A DNA stretch of 64,000 nucleotides from Scylla paramamosain (lineage: Eukaryota; Arthropoda; Malacostraca; Decapoda; Portunidae), in the NCBI RefSeq assembly GCF_035594125.1, contig NC_087185.1, forward strand, positions 9,936,501-10,000,500. The letters are read 5' to 3'. Position numbers and translations under genes: made by a program. Of the stretch, positions 63,664 to 64,000 are shown piece by piece; position 1 is the first letter of the stretch, and every line of letters begins with the position of its first letter. The notes below the pieces were generated by a model. The model made no database searches. It was not told the DNA's origin and was given only the letters and a program-made list of their open reading frames with translations.

Positions 63664-64000
63664 AAAAATTGTTGTTTCTAAAAATTTGTTTCCTTTCCTC
63701 ATATATGGTTTATTGCATGCATTTTGGCGTTTTCATACCTAACAATGTGAAATACACTCAAAATACACGTTTTTTGCAAGGTTGCTCTATTCCTTCATAC
63801 AAAATGCTATTCATGTTTTTTTTTTTTTTTTTTTTTTTTGCGTTTTGGTGCCTAAGAAACTCAAAATACTTATAACGCATGTCTTTGGTAATTTTGATTT
63901 TGGCTCTTTATATAGAGCATTTTGCATGAATTATTTGATTATTTTTTTTTTAATATTGTTCTGTTTTCCCAAATAGGATGATTTACTTGCTTTTTATTGT
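63664..64000 (-). repeat. Diverged satellite, minus polarity, to window end
   Basis: Minus-orientation monomers (TTGCATGCATTTTGGCG, CTAACAATGTGAAATACACTC) with a ~23-bp T run near 63,816. It continues past the window. Confidence 0.88.

Overview
The window looks like eukaryotic heterochromatin, probably from an arthropod and most plausibly a decapod crustacean. This is inferred from the retrotransposon families and the AT-rich satellite; no host gene allows a firm assignment. I find no credible host protein gene, tRNA, rRNA or CRISPR array. About 57 of 64 kb is one degenerate AT-rich tandem satellite. The rest is one near-complete LINE (17.66-20.96 kb), one compact Ty3/gypsy LTR element lacking reverse transcriptase (40.96-43.25 kb), two LINE fragments (44.49-44.81 and 62.83-63.66 kb), five TA microsatellites and a 100-N assembly gap (17,564-17,663).

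The satellite is hierarchical. Its unit is a ~95-bp monomer in five recognisable classes that follow each other in fixed order (named here A, B, C, D, E), giving a ~478-bp five-monomer period. In the first 15.4 kb two diverged pentamers, plus an A-rich/T-rich insert, form a ~1.01-1.11 kb ten-monomer unit. Six distinct ten-mers (a-f) form a ~6.46-kb super-repeat. Super-repeat copy 2 (5,986-12,447) has all six units. Copy 1 (699-5,985) lacks unit f and 159 bp of unit d. Copy 3 (from 12,448) is cut at 15,429, where the array folds back: 15,432-17,563 is the reverse complement of 8,466-10,597.

Right of the gap and LINE, the same satellite continues to the end in a much more diverged form. Its polarity flips repeatedly: plus from 20.97 kb, minus 23.70-28.09, plus 28.09-31.71, minus 31.71-32.86, plus 32.87-37.16, a cluster of short flips 37.16-39.41, plus to 49.81, then mostly minus to the end. 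Later events on top include a 4.94-kb tandem duplication whose second copy lost 2.1 kb (26.77-34.58 kb), a duplicated polarity switch (36.68-38.49 kb), and a ~200-bp-arm palindrome at 61.01-61.46 kb.

The genes present are selfish-element genes. The LINE encodes an AP-like endonuclease and reverse transcriptase but is broken by two frameshifts and one stop. The gypsy element keeps LTRs, a tRNA-Ser-type primer site, Gag, a protease start, integrase and a polypurine tract, but its RT-RNase H block is missing, so it would need enzymes supplied by a relative. The best candidate for something undescribed is the satellite itself: its fixed five-class order, nested periods and frequent polarity reversals. 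All boundaries were read by eye.
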